Shown here piece by piece: positions 1-8,399 of a stretch of DNA of 60,555 bases; the stretch's first letter is position 1; each line of letters starts with the position of its first letter. The position numbers and the translations under genes were made by a program. The notes under the pieces were generated by a model that was given only the letters and a program-made list of their open reading frames with translations, ran no database searches and was not told the origin of the DNA. Source of the stretch: Alphaproteobacteria bacterium (GTDB lineage: Bacteria; Pseudomonadota; Alphaproteobacteria; Micropepsales; Micropepsaceae); contig CANJBZ010000026.1 in the NCBI GenBank assembly GCA_947473475.1, forward strand, positions 1-60,555. The letters run 5' to 3'.

Positions 1-1
1 C

Positions 2-124
<123 letters not shown>

Positions 125-167
125 CCAACAAGACAGTCGCTCCCCCGCTTCGCTGGGGAGGAGCTTG

Positions 168-707
168 CTACTTCATCAGGCTTTCTGCTTTGGCCACGCC
201 GGCTTTGGCGCAGGCGTCGTCTAGTTCCAGTGTCGAGCCGGCGCTGCCCACGGCGCCGATGGTTTCTTCGCCGATCTTGATGGGCACGCCACCCGAAAGG
301 GCGAGCATGTCGGGAAGGTCGCGTTGGGCGTTGATGTCCGAGCCGGGCTTTGTGCGCTCCGCCCACTCGGCTGTCGGGCGGCGGAACATGCGCGCGGTGT
401 AGGCCTTGCGCCGCGCCATCTCCATCATGCTGTACGTGGCTTGCTCGTCGCGCAGCATGACAAGAACCTGACCGCCGCGGTCCACGACCACCGCGACCGT
501 GTGATAGCCGCCCTGGCGGCAATGGTTCAGCGTCGCTTCGGCGGCCGCCTTGGCCATCTCCAGCGAGATATCGCGCGAAGTCACCAGGCCCTGCGCGGGT
601 TTGACCGGGGGCGGAGGAGGGCCTTCTTCGCGGGCTTGCGCCGAGAGAGCCAAAGCGACGGCCGTAAGACCCGCTCCAATGAAACCCAATGTCTTCTGAC
701 TACGCAC
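168..707 (-). CDS. Secreted GlcG/HbpS-like (DUF336) protein
   Basis: A 179-residue protein starting at GTG, with a GGGGAG ribosome-binding site 7 nt upstream. Residues 1-25 form a signal peptide ending in ALSAQA, followed by a short proline-rich linker. The rest is the GlcG/HbpS (DUF336) fold: 'AxxAAxxxxxxC' first helix, 'VAVVVDRGGQVLVMLRD' strands, and the glycine-rich 'GGVPIKIG.ETIGAVGSAG' stretch. HbpS relatives bind haem or corrinoid outside the cell; others are encoded near glycolate or diol-use genes without a clear role. It stands alone between an IS110 tail and a repeat element, so context gives no substrate. Family assignment is firm, ligand unknown. Confidence 0.85.
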   Translation of the reverse strand: MRSQKTLGFIGAGLTAVALALSAQAREEGPPPPPVKPAQGLVTSRDISLEMAKAAAEATLNHCRQGGYHTVAVVVDRGGQVLVMLRDEQATYSMMEMARRKAYTARMFRRPTAEWAERTKPGSDINAQRDLPDMLALSGGVPIKIGEETIGAVGSAGSTLELDDACAKAGVAKAESLMK

Positions 708-801
708 GCGATGCTCCCCGGTTGTTCACCCCTCTATCTGCCACAAGTGCCACTCGGCTTTCACGTCAAATCAAAGTGCCCGTTGTCTCCACCCCCCAGA
801 G

Positions 802-927
802 GTGTCATGGCCCGCAAAAGCGGGCCATCCAGATGGTTTCGCTGGTTTGTTGATCCAGGGAGCAGGGACACTCCCCCGCCATTTTGGCCGTATCGCCTGG
901 ATGGCCCGCTTTTGCGGGCCATGACAC
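802..927. repeat. 126-bp inverted-repeat element with nested hairpins (REP/MITE-like)
   Basis: Two perfect 31-bp inverted arms (802-832 and 897-927) are separated by 64 bp. Each arm is itself a hairpin: ATGGCCCGC, loop AAAA, GCGGGCCAT. It occupies the gene-free stretch 708-1020; nothing else recognisable is there apart from the promoter region of the next operon. Confidence 0.85.
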
Positions 928-1020
928 GACGGCGAGACGTCCGCTTACCACGCCAATGGCTAAGTGCCTGTGCTGGCTTAAGCCGGGGTTCCTTGCTATT
1001 CAGGCGTAGGGAGGAACGCC

Positions 1021-2022
1021 ATGCAATTCGCGCGTATCGGCGCAGGGGTTATGCTGCTTGCGGTGGCGTTGGCCGGCGCACCATTGAGTGCGGCTGAGCC
1101 TGTGCCTTTCAAAATCGGCATCGCCGCGCCGACCGTGAACATGCTGCCGCTGTGGATTGGTAAATCCTCCGGTGTTTTCGCGGCGCACGGCATCAACCTC
1201 GAAATCGTCAACACTGATGGCGGCAGCCGCGGGCTGGCGGAGGTCGGGCAGGGGAAGCTTCAGGCGATGACCGTCGGGCTTTCCGCCGTTATCGACGCCA
1301 ACGGCAAGGGCGGCGACTACCGGTTGATCGCTTCCGGCGCCAACACGATGAGCTTCCGCTTCTTCGGCGCCAACCGGGTTATCAATGCCGACGATCTGCG
1401 AGGCAAGAAAGTCGGCGTTTCCGCCTTTGGTTCGGAATCCGACAGTGCCGCGCTGCTGGCGCTGAAGCAGATGGGCCTTGCACGCAGCGAAGTCACAGTG
1501 GTCGAATCCGGCGGCACGCTGAAGCGGCTTCAGGCGCTCAAGTCCGGCGCCATTTCCGCGACGGCTCTGAACGAACCCGCCGACAGCCAGGCCGAGCACG
1601 ACAAGCTGCCACTGCTGATGGACCTGAAGGTCAACCAGCCCTGGATATTCACCGCTATCGTGGTGGACCGGAAATATCTTCAGAGCCATCGCGAGCAGGT
1701 GAAGGAATTCCTCCGCGCCTATATCGAGTCGGTCTATCTGGCGTTGTCCAATCCACAGGCCGGGATGCTGGCGCTGGCGAAAGAATTGAAAGACTTCCCG
1801 CCGGAAGTGATTGAAGCCACCTATGCCGATTTCAAAACCCGCGTGCCGCGCGATGCCGCGCTGTCGCGCGAAGGGGCGGAAACCATGCTGCGGGAACTGC
1901 CGGGGCTTGGCGTTGCCGTGAAAAGCAAGAACGTCGCCGATTACGTCGATAGCAGCCTGATCGACGAATTACGCAGCGACGGCTTCTTGGAGAGCGTAAC
2001 CAAAAGATACCGGGTCTACTGA
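1021..2022 (+). CDS. Periplasmic substrate-binding protein, NMT1/SsuA-like
   Basis: A 333-residue protein with a signal peptide (cleavage near ALSAAEP, about residue 24) and the fold of NMT1/SsuA/TauA-type binding proteins: 'LPLWIGKSSGVFAAHGINLEIV' near the N-terminus, a 'DLRGKKVGVSAFGSESD' hinge strand and a late 'DYVDSSLIDEL' helix. The start follows a GGGAGGAA ribosome site. No ABC permease or ATPase is near; the stop codon overlaps the ATG of an AtoE-like carrier (ATGA), so the two are translationally coupled. It may feed a permease encoded elsewhere or act as a sensor or scavenger for the catabolic operon. The ligand cannot be read from the sequence. Confidence 0.8.
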   Translation: MQFARIGAGVMLLAVALAGAPLSAAEPVPFKIGIAAPTVNMLPLWIGKSSGVFAAHGINLEIVNTDGGSRGLAEVGQGKLQAMTVGLSAVIDANGKGGDYRLIASGANTMSFRFFGANRVINADDLRGKKVGVSAFGSESDSAALLALKQMGLARSEVTVVESGGTLKRLQALKSGAISATALNEPADSQAEHDKLPLLMDLKVNQPWIFTAIVVDRKYLQSHREQVKEFLRAYIESVYLALSNPQAGMLALAKELKDFPPEVIEATYADFKTRVPRDAALSREGAETMLRELPGLGVAVKSKNVADYVDSSLIDELRSDGFLESVTKRYRVY

Positions 2023-3359
2023 TGCTGCGGCGCTTGACGCAAATCTTCGTTCGCTATGCCGAACGCTATATTCCCGATCCCTATCTTTATGCGTTGATCC
2101 TGACGTTCGTCACCGCGATTGCCGCGTTCGTCTTCACGCCGTCGGATGTCAATAAGATCGTCGCGTCCTGGTACGATGGCATCTGGGCCATTTTGGCCTT
2201 CGCCATGCAGATGGCGCTGATCCTTTCGACCGGCGTGGCGTTGGGCGAGGCGGGGCCGGTGCGCGCTCTGCTGCAACGGATCGCCAGCATTCCATCAAAG
2301 CAATCCGGCGCTGTGGTGACGTTGTTTCTTGCTGGCGCGTTCGCCAATTGGCTGAATTGGGGTTTCGGGCTTGTGGTTGGCGCGCTTCTCGCACGCGAAA
2401 TGGCCAAGCGCATCCGGGATGTGGATTTCGGCCTGCTGGTCGCGGTTGCCTATATGGGCAACATGGTTTGGGCCTCCGGGCTTTCCAGCTCGATTGCGCT
2501 GGCGTCGGCCACGCCGGGTAGCGCGCTCAACATCATTGAGAAAGTCACCGGCCGCATCACGCCACTCTCGGAGACGATCTTCACGGCATACAATCTCGTC
2601 CCGACCTTGCTCGTATTTCTGCTGTTGCCGGTGGTGCTCATCGCCATCGCGCCGGGGGAAGCCGACATGAAGCGCGTCGATCCCGAGCGGCTGTTGCGCG
2701 AAGATGCGCCGGTCATCGAGCCGCCGCGCGAAAAGAGCTTTGCCACCACCATTGAAAATTCGCCCTTGTTCACGCTGGCGCTGGTCGGCATGGGCGTCGC
2801 CTATGAAACCAATGTCGTGCTGACGCGCGGTTTCACGCTCGACATCAACGGCATGATCTTCATCGCGCTGATGTTGGGGCTGATCTTTCACTGGCGCCCG
2901 ATCCGCTATGTGCGCACCTTTAACAAGGCGGCGCGCACGGTTGGCCCCATCCTGCTGCAGTTTCCGCTTTATGGCGGGATCATGGGCATCATGACGGGAA
3001 CGGGCCTTGCCGCGGTGATTGCCGAAGCCTTCGTGGCCTTCTCAACGCATGGGACTTTGCCGTTCTGGTCGTTCATTTCCTCGAACATCATCAGCATGTT
3101 CGTGCCGTCCGGCGGCGGCCATTGGGCGGTGCAGGGGCCGTTTATGGTGCCCGCGGCGCAAAGCCTGGGCGTGTCGACCGCCATGACCGCCATGGCGGTG
3201 GCGATGGGCGAACAGACCGCCAACATGATTCAGCCGTTCTGGGCGCTGCCGGTTCTTGCCATCGCGGGATTGGGCATACGCGACATCATGGGCTACTGCG
3301 TCATGGCGCTGTTTGCCGGCCTGTTGCTGTATGGTGGGGCCTTATTGGTGTTCGCCTGA
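2022..3359 (+). CDS. atoE: Short-chain fatty acid transporter, AtoE family
   Basis: A 445-residue integral membrane protein with about 11-12 hydrophobic segments, matching the AtoE/TIGR00366 short-chain fatty acid carrier family in length and motifs: 'LPYALILTF'-like first helix (RYIPDPYLYALILTF here), 'ANWLNWGFGLVVGALLAREMA', and 'FVPSGGGHWAVQGPFM' in the second half. AtoE imports acetoacetate or butyrate-type acids, probably with protons. Its ATG overlaps the stop of the binding-protein gene and a thioesterase follows 16 nt downstream, so it belongs to an acid or CoA-ester utilisation operon. An aromatic or branched acid is an equally possible substrate given the downstream monooxygenase. 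Confidence 0.85.
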   Translation: MLRRLTQIFVRYAERYIPDPYLYALILTFVTAIAAFVFTPSDVNKIVASWYDGIWAILAFAMQMALILSTGVALGEAGPVRALLQRIASIPSKQSGAVVTLFLAGAFANWLNWGFGLVVGALLAREMAKRIRDVDFGLLVAVAYMGNMVWASGLSSSIALASATPGSALNIIEKVTGRITPLSETIFTAYNLVPTLLVFLLLPVVLIAIAPGEADMKRVDPERLLREDAPVIEPPREKSFATTIENSPLFTLALVGMGVAYETNVVLTRGFTLDINGMIFIALMLGLIFHWRPIRYVRTFNKAARTVGPILLQFPLYGGIMGIMTGTGLAAVIAEAFVAFSTHGTLPFWSFISSNIISMFVPSGGGHWAVQGPFMVPAAQSLGVSTAMTAMAVAMGEQTANMIQPFWALPVLAIAGLGIRDIMGYCVMALFAGLLLYGGALLVFA

Positions 3360-3375
3360 ACAGAGGAGGCCGTTC

Positions 3376-3825
3376 GTGCCCGCGCTTATAAACCGCCGTA
3401 CACTGACCATTGAATGGGGGCAGTGCGATCCGGCCGGAATCGTTTTCTATCCGCAATATCTCATGATGTTCGATGCCAGCACCGGGCTGTTGTTCGCGCG
3501 CACCGGGTTTGGACCGGCCGAAATGCGCAAACATTACGGAATTATCGGAATGCCCTTGGTCGAGCAGGGAACGAAGTTCCTCGTCCCCTGCCGTTTCGAC
3601 GATGAGGTCGTCATCGAAAGCGAAGTGGGCGATTGGGGCCGCACCAGTTTTACCGTGCGCCATCGCGTTCTGAAAGGCGGCGATCTGGCCGTGGACGGAT
3701 TTGAAAAGCGCGTCTGGGCGACCGCCGATCCGGAGAGGCCCGGACGCATCCGCCCCGAGCCAATCCCGCGCGAGGTGATGGCCTGCCTCTCCGATCCAAG
3801 CGGCGCCACGCGTTGCGCGCCGTAA
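3376..3825 (+). CDS. 4-hydroxybenzoyl-CoA thioesterase family (hotdog) protein
   Basis: A 149-residue single hotdog domain. I place the start at GTG because a strong AGAGGAGG site lies 6 nt upstream; an in-frame ATG further upstream would lie inside the transporter gene. The N-terminal 'WGQCDPAGIVFYPQYLMMF' is the active-site signature of 4HBT thioesterases, with the catalytic Asp in CDPAG. Such enzymes hydrolyse aryl- or acyl-CoA esters. The 3' end overlaps the downstream monooxygenase by 13 nt. With that neighbour, hydrolysis of a hydroxylated aryl-CoA (as in salicylyl-CoA or gentisyl-CoA chemistry) is a reasonable inference. Confidence 0.85.
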   Translation: MPALINRRTLTIEWGQCDPAGIVFYPQYLMMFDASTGLLFARTGFGPAEMRKHYGIIGMPLVEQGTKFLVPCRFDDEVVIESEVGDWGRTSFTVRHRVLKGGDLAVDGFEKRVWATADPERPGRIRPEPIPREVMACLSDPSGATRCAP

Positions 3826-4937
3826 TTGCCGGCGCGGGGCCTGCGGGCCTCTATTTCGCCTATCTGCTCAAGCGTGCGCATCCCGATGCGGCAATCGACA
3901 TCTTTGAGCAAAATCCCCCGGATGCGACATTCGGTTTTGGCCTAGCCTTCTCCGAGCGGGCGCTTGCGTTTCTGCGTGCCGAGGATGCGGACACCTGGGC
4001 GGCGGTCGAGCCCGCTTTGGAACGCTGGAACGATTCCGTTCTGTATCTGAACGGCACGGAAATTCGCATCGACGGAATGGGCTATGCCGGGATCGGCCGA
4101 TTGCGCTTGTTGCAGCTTTTGCAGCAGCGGGCGCGCAGTGTGGGTATCGCGCCGGTTTACGGGCGCCCCGTCGCATCGTTGGACGAACTTGGCGAGGCCG
4201 ATCTGGTGGTCGGCGCGGACGGCGTGAACTCACTGGTGCGGCGCAGTGCCGATTTCGGCACGGAGATTGCGGAGTTCACCAACCGCTTTGCCTGGTACGG
4301 CACGCCGAAAAAATTCCCGGCCCTGACGCATACGTTCATCCGCACCTCGGCGGGTAGCTTCAACGCGCACCACCATCCGCATGCGCCGGATATGAGCACC
4401 TTTGTGGTCGAGATGGATGCGGCTACCTTTGATGCGTGCGGCTTCGACAGAGCCAGCGAAGAGGAAGCGCGGCGGGCCTGTGAGGAAATTTTCCGTGACA
4501 CACTGCAAGGCGCACCGCTGATTTCGAACAAGTCGATCTGGCGGCGGTTCCCGCGCGTTACGAACCGGCGGTGGTCTTGCGGAAATTTTGTGTTGTTGGG
4601 CGATGCGCTGCGTACGGCGCATTTTTCCATTGGGTCGGGTACGCGCCTGGCCATGGAAGATGCGGTTGCTTTGGCGCGGGCCCTGAAGGCAAACAACTTT
4701 GACGTGCCATTGGCCCTGGCTGCTTATGAAGAGACGCGGAGGCCCGCCGTTGAGAGGCTGGTCGCAGCCGCCAATGCCAGCGCGGAATGGTATGAGAACT
4801 TCGCCAGCCACATGCAGCTTCCGCCGCTGGAGTTCGCCATGCGCTATATCACCCGCTCCGGCCGCGTCGATGTCGAGAGATTGCGCCAGACCTCTCCGGA
4901 ATTCATGGCCGCCTATGAAGTGGCTGACGCATCTTGA
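3813..4937 (+). CDS. FAD-dependent aromatic monooxygenase (salicylyl-CoA 5-hydroxylase-like N-domain)
   Basis: A 374-residue class A flavin monooxygenase. It starts at TTG inside the thioesterase gene; no better start exists because the GxGxxG motif (VIAGAGPAGLYFAYLLKR) begins at residue 4. The DG motif 'DLVVGADGVNSLVRR' (about residue 130) and the GD motif 'NFVLLGDALRTAHFSIGSG' (about residue 255) complete the FAD site. The overall pattern resembles the monooxygenase part of salicylyl-CoA 5-hydroxylase and anthraniloyl-CoA monooxygenase, but the C-terminal old-yellow-enzyme domain of the long forms is missing. Last gene of the operon. A general UbiH-type hydroxylase is the alternative. Confidence 0.75.
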   Translation: MRAVIAGAGPAGLYFAYLLKRAHPDAAIDIFEQNPPDATFGFGLAFSERALAFLRAEDADTWAAVEPALERWNDSVLYLNGTEIRIDGMGYAGIGRLRLLQLLQQRARSVGIAPVYGRPVASLDELGEADLVVGADGVNSLVRRSADFGTEIAEFTNRFAWYGTPKKFPALTHTFIRTSAGSFNAHHHPHAPDMSTFVVEMDAATFDACGFDRASEEEARRACEEIFRDTLQGAPLISNKSIWRRFPRVTNRRWSCGNFVLLGDALRTAHFSIGSGTRLAMEDAVALARALKANNFDVPLALAAYEETRRPAVERLVAAANASAEWYENFASHMQLPPLEFAMRYITRSGRVDVERLRQTSPEFMAAYEVADAS

Positions 4938-5039
4938 GCGTGCTGACTGGTCGTATCGGCGATTTCGTGGAAGCGTGATGGCCTTTCGCGAAAAGCGCGA
5001 GCGAAAGTTTTAGATTGCCCGCTGCTTCCAAACCCTATT

Positions 5040-5070
5040 CACCATGGCCGCCTCAAGGGCGGCCATGGTG
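5040..5070. repeat. REP-like hairpin, 13-bp perfect stem
   Basis: CACCATGGCCGCC, loop TCAAG, then the exact reverse complement. It sits between convergent genes (monooxygenase and ion channel), where it could also stop transcription; the plus-strand side is followed by an A/T-rich tract. Related to the CATGGCCC hairpins at 802-927 and the hairpin at 17070-17091. Confidence 0.75.
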
Positions 5071-5083
5071 AGAAATTTAGTTT

Positions 5084-5518
5084 TTAAAAATGTTCGCCCA
5101 AGCGGAACGGGCCGTGGCGGGTTGAGGCGGCGACCAGAAAAGCCGTCGACCAGCCAATGAGAATGAAGCCGTTGATTCCTTCCAGCGCGCCGAGCAGCCG
5201 CCACGCCGGAGTCAGCAGGATGTCGCCGTAACCCACTGTCGAAAACGTCACGGTGGAAAAATACAGGGCGTCTTCAAAACGCACGACGTCAGCTACGAAA
5301 TAGAACAGGGCCGCCCACATCCAGATCTCCACCGTGTGGAGCAAGAAAATTCCGAGCACGGTCGTCACCATGGTGACGGTCCTGCCGAAATTGTGCCGGT
5401 GCAGGCGGAACCAATGCACGATGTGATTCATCGTGCCGGTGAGCGCGATCAGGCCGACCGTGTGAAACAGCACCGTGGCGGCAATCGTGGCAGCCCCGAG
5501 CGCAAGATTAGCAAACAT
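5084..5518 (-). CDS. Two-TM potassium channel (Ion_trans_2)
   Basis: A 144-residue membrane protein with hydrophobic segments at about residues 5-28, 50-75 and 110-132 and a pore loop carrying the K+ selectivity filter 'STVTFSTVGYGDIL' (TVGYGD). This is the Ion_trans_2 pore module without the RCK/TrkA-N regulatory domain of larger channels. Located in the inner membrane, it should pass K+ or related cations. It is the promoter-distal gene on the minus strand after a hypothetical protein and the FixK-type regulator, with 18 nt between it and the hypothetical gene, so it may be co-transcribed with the regulator. Confidence 0.85.
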   Translation of the reverse strand: MFANLALGAATIAATVLFHTVGLIALTGTMNHIVHWFRLHRHNFGRTVTMVTTVLGIFLLHTVEIWMWAALFYFVADVVRFEDALYFSTVTFSTVGYGDILLTPAWRLLGALEGINGFILIGWSTAFLVAASTRHGPFRLGEHF

Positions 5519-5536
5519 CGGGGTGCATAGAGCGCA

Positions 5537-5905
5537 TCAGCCGGCAACGGGCATCACAGATGCCACCCGAAATGGCCGCTGCACGCCATCGTGCTCGGTG
5601 ATCGAGACATAGGCGCCTTCGCTCAGTGCGTGGCGGTCCAGCTTGAAGAACGGTTCGTCATCGGCGTCGTCCTTCGCGTTGTAATCGAAGCGCCAGCCGC
5701 TACCGACATGCCGCAGCATCCCGTTCTCGAATGCGCCGGCCCAGAAACGGGTCACCTCACAGCGGTTTTTGTCGTCTTTCCACGCCTTGGCGTCGATGTG
5801 CCCGTCAGCCGTCAGGGGCGCGACGAACTCATAGCCATGGTCGGGGCTGCCTTGCGGAAAATCCGGTGTACGGGCGAGTTCCAGTCGAATACGTTGCAAA
5901 CCCAT
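5537..5905 (-). CDS. Conserved hypothetical protein, 122 aa
   Basis: No family recognised with confidence. The protein is soluble and polar, with no signal peptide or membrane segment; it opens with MGLQRIRLELAR, has a central stretch rich in W, F and D ('RFWAGAFENGMLRHVGSGWRF') and ends in a short beta-rich segment. A GGAGA ribosome site precedes the ATG. It lies 9 nt after the fixK-like gene and 18 nt before the K+ channel, so all three are probably one transcript. The placement suggests a part in the micro-oxic response, but that rests on position alone. Confidence 0.7.
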   Translation of the reverse strand: MGLQRIRLELARTPDFPQGSPDHGYEFVAPLTADGHIDAKAWKDDKNRCEVTRFWAGAFENGMLRHVGSGWRFDYNAKDDADDEPFFKLDRHALSEGAYVSITEHDGVQRPFRVASVMPVAG

Positions 5906-5914
5906 TGTCGTCTC

Positions 5915-6622
5915 CTATTCGCTGCCGTCGGCGAGTTCATTCAGCGCGCCGAAATTCTTCACCACCAATTGGTGCAGATTGGGAATGCCGATAAGGCCTT
6001 CGCGCTTCATGGCCGACAGAACGCGGCAGACGGTCTCGATGGTCAGCCCGAGATAATCCGCCATGTCCTGGCGGCTCATCGGCAGGTCCATCAAACCGTT
6101 CTTGTCCATTCCTATATGTTCGATCACATGCAGCAGGAATGCGGCGACCCGTTCCTTGGCCGTCTGCCGGCCCAGCATAACCAGGTGATTCTGGATATCG
6201 CGCACCCGTCGTGTGAGCAGCGCCGCAAAGCGCCGGCGCAATGTCAGCCGTTCTTCGCCAAGCCGTTCGATCTGTTTTTGCGGGTAGCACAGCAGCACGA
6301 CGTCGTTCACCGCCTCGGCCGTGAAGCTGTGTTCCTGCAAATCCATGAAGCTGAAGAATTCGCCGGGAAACAGAAATTGCGCGATTTGGCGCCGTCCATC
6401 CGACATGTGCTTGCACAGCCGGACCGTGCCGCTGGCGACCTTGTAGGCGTATTCGGCGGAATCGCCTTCATTGAAGACGGTTTCGCCGCGACCGAAATGA
6501 ATGCGGGAACCGATTTTGTGCAACGCCTTCAGATCGTCGTCTGAAAGTGTCGCGTGATTGCTGTCGGCATCGGATGCGGGAACGCGAGACGTCACGGGAT
6601 GGATAGCTTCAGCGATGGACAT
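5915..6622 (-). CDS. fixK: Crp/Fnr-family regulator, FixK type
   Basis: A 235-residue Crp/Fnr protein: cyclic-nucleotide-binding-like beta roll at about 25-140, dimer helix (RRFAALLTRRVRDIQNHLVML), and winged helix at 160-225. The recognition helix reads LTIETVCRVLSAMK; the E..xxR pattern is the one that reads TTGA half-sites. The N-terminus lacks the Fe-S cysteine cluster of FNR/FnrN, so I call it FixK-type, meaning its activity is set by its own transcription or modification and not by direct O2 sensing. The Cys between Thr-Val and Arg of the recognition helix is at a position often Ser in FNR. Four matching DNA boxes exist in this window. FixL and a FixJ-like receiver are encoded just beyond the cytochrome gene. 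Confidence 0.85.
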   Translation of the reverse strand: MSIAEAIHPVTSRVPASDADSNHATLSDDDLKALHKIGSRIHFGRGETVFNEGDSAEYAYKVASGTVRLCKHMSDGRRQIAQFLFPGEFFSFMDLQEHSFTAEAVNDVVLLCYPQKQIERLGEERLTLRRRFAALLTRRVRDIQNHLVMLGRQTAKERVAAFLLHVIEHIGMDKNGLMDLPMSRQDMADYLGLTIETVCRVLSAMKREGLIGIPNLHQLVVKNFGALNELADGSE

Positions 6623-6750
6623 GTTGGGGCCGCCTTAAGGGCTTGCGTAAAATGCACCCAGACCATGCCGTGAAGCACATCCTGTTTGAATTGCGGAGTT
6701 CCCCTTAAGGGGCATTGCGTATGTGACAATCTGCCGTATTAGGTCGCCCG

Positions 6751-7071
6751 CTAGGAAACCGGCAGCGTATTGAGATAGGCGATGATGTCGTCTATCTGCC
6801 GCCGGGACAGCATGATTCCCGGCATGGGGGGGTGCGGGTCCATGAGCCAGCCTCTTATCCAGGCAGGATTTTTCTTGTTGTCCCTGGCGAGAAACGACAA
6901 GGGCGGCGCGCCATCGCTGGCCGCTTTGCTGGCGTCGGGCGCGTGACAGCTGATGCAGGAACGCATGACCAAATCCCGGCCCGCATCGGCGCTGCCGGGG
7001 GCAGGCGCCGCGAAAACCGGCGCGCCAAAGCCAACCACCACGACCGTGGCGAGTAAAGAAACCAGTCGCAT
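6751..7071 (-). CDS. Small periplasmic c-type cytochrome
   Basis: A 106-residue exported monohaem cytochrome. I choose the ATG at 7071 because GGGAGGG stands 4-5 nt upstream and the signal peptide (MRLVSLLATVVVVGFGAPVFA) starts there; a longer frame to 7110 has no ribosome site. The haem motif is CISCH and the likely axial Met lies in 'PPMPGIMLS'. The end, 'QIDDIIAYLNTL', is the usual class I cytochrome C-helix. A perfect FixK/FNR box is centred about 76 nt upstream of the start codon, fitting a class II activated promoter. A paralogue is at 10546-10869. Likely carries electrons to a high-affinity terminal oxidase in low oxygen (inference). Confidence 0.9.
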   Translation of the reverse strand: MRLVSLLATVVVVGFGAPVFAAPAPGSADAGRDLVMRSCISCHAPDASKAASDGAPPLSFLARDNKKNPAWIRGWLMDPHPPMPGIMLSRRQIDDIIAYLNTLPVS

Positions 7072-7140
7072 AAGCCCTCCCGTAAAGCTCAAATTTCGCA
7101 ACCTTACCATTACAGACTAGCACCTCCTCGATCAGGCGAA

Positions 7141-7154
7141 TTGATGCGGATCAA
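7141..7154. promoter_or_regulatory. FixK/FNR box (anaerobox), TTGATGCGGATCAA
   Basis: Perfect match to TTGAT-N4-ATCAA. Its centre is about 76 nt before the cytochrome start on the minus strand, which would give a transcript start near 7106 and a leader of about 35 nt. On the plus strand it is only 47 nt before the fixL ATG, leaving little room for a leader, so the cytochrome is the better target; an effect on fixL is possible. Confidence 0.8.
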
Positions 7155-7200
7155 TAATTGACCATAGTCGTACCGAAGCTGCATCGCTACAGTCCGCCGA

Positions 7201-8330
7201 TGTTCAATAAGCACCTCCAAGTGGACGCGCTGTTCCAGACCCTGATTGCCACGGCGGTCGACGGCATCATCGTCATCGACGGCCGGGGGACGATTCAGAT
7301 TTACAGCGCCGCGTGCGAGAGGCTGTTCGGATACACCGCCGCCGAAGTTATCGGCAGTAATGTGAAGATGCTGATGCCCTCGCCGTATCGCGAAGGGCAT
7401 GACGACTACATTCACAATTACCAAGGCACCGGCGTCAAGCGCATCATCGGTATTGGCCGCGAAGTCGTCGGTCAGCGTAAAGACGGTTCCACCTTTCCCA
7501 TGTATTTGTCTGTTGGCGAGGGGCTGCAGGAATCCGAGGTGATGTATGTCGGCATCATCCACGACCTCACGTCCCGGAATTTGACGACGCGTCGCATGCA
7601 GGAGCTCCAGAACGAACTGCTGCATGTTTCGCGGCTCTCGGCGATGGGCCAGATGACGGCGGCGCTCGCCCATGAGCTGAACCAGCCGCTGACGGCAGTC
7701 CTCAACTACATCAATGCCGCGCGCCGCACGGCGGCAAACGTGGACGAGCCGCAGACGCAGCGCATGCTGGAGCTGCTCGACAAAGCTGCCACCCAAACCA
7801 GCCGCGCGGGGCAAATTATCCGGCAACTCCGTGCCTTTGTGGAGAAGCGTGAATCCGCGCGCAATCTGCTGAATATGAACACGGTGGTCGAAGAGGCCAT
7901 CGCGCTTGCCGCTATCGGCTCTGCCGACGCAGATGTCAGGACAATCGTGGAGTTGGCGCCCGATCTGCCGCCCGTGATGATCGACAAGGTTCAGATGCAG
8001 CAGGTGATCATAAATCTGGTGCGCAATGGCGTTGAAGCCATGCAGCAGGTCGCGCGGCGGGAGCTGGCCGTGCGGACTTTGCTCGACGGCGAAGGCGGCG
8101 TGGAGGTGAGGATTTCCGACACCGGACAAGGCCTCCCACCTGAGGTCGCCAGCCGGCTGTTTCATCCCTTTGTCACCACGAAAGAGAAAGGTATGGGCAT
8201 CGGCCTTTCCATTTGCGCGACGATCATAGAGGCCCATGGCGGACATATTTGGTCTACCCCGGGTGAAGAGAGGGGGACCAATTTCCACTTTTCGTTGCCG
8301 GCTGCGGGGACGGCGCCAAGGGAGACCTGA
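7201..8330 (+). CDS. fixL: Oxygen-sensing haem-PAS histidine kinase FixL
   Basis: A 376-residue soluble kinase. The PAS domain (about 5-125) carries the FixL haem signature 'NVKMLMPSPYREGHDDYI', with the proximal His at residue 67, and the 'RIIGIGREVVGQRKDGSTFP' stretch that includes the distal Arg (residue 87) used to sense bound O2. The HisKA H-box is 'MTAALAHELNQPLTAV' (His 158), followed by the N box (IINLVRNGVEAM), G1 (DTGQGLP) and G2 (GMGIGLSIC). There is no N-terminal membrane anchor. An upstream TTG at 7158 is in frame, but the FixK box leaves no room for it, so I use the ATG. FixL autophosphorylates when O2 dissociates and normally phosphorylates FixJ; the downstream partner here is receiver-only. 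Confidence 0.9.
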
Positions 8331-8399
8331 TTACGGGCTTTCCCGTATTTTCCCGGCTTTGGCGCGGCTATAGCTTAGCCCGTTGCCTTGGCGCCTGCG

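Noticed and set aside
7158-7200. Upstream TTG start for fixL
   Set aside because: It would lie 4 nt after the FixK box, before any plausible transcript start, and adds no conserved residues.
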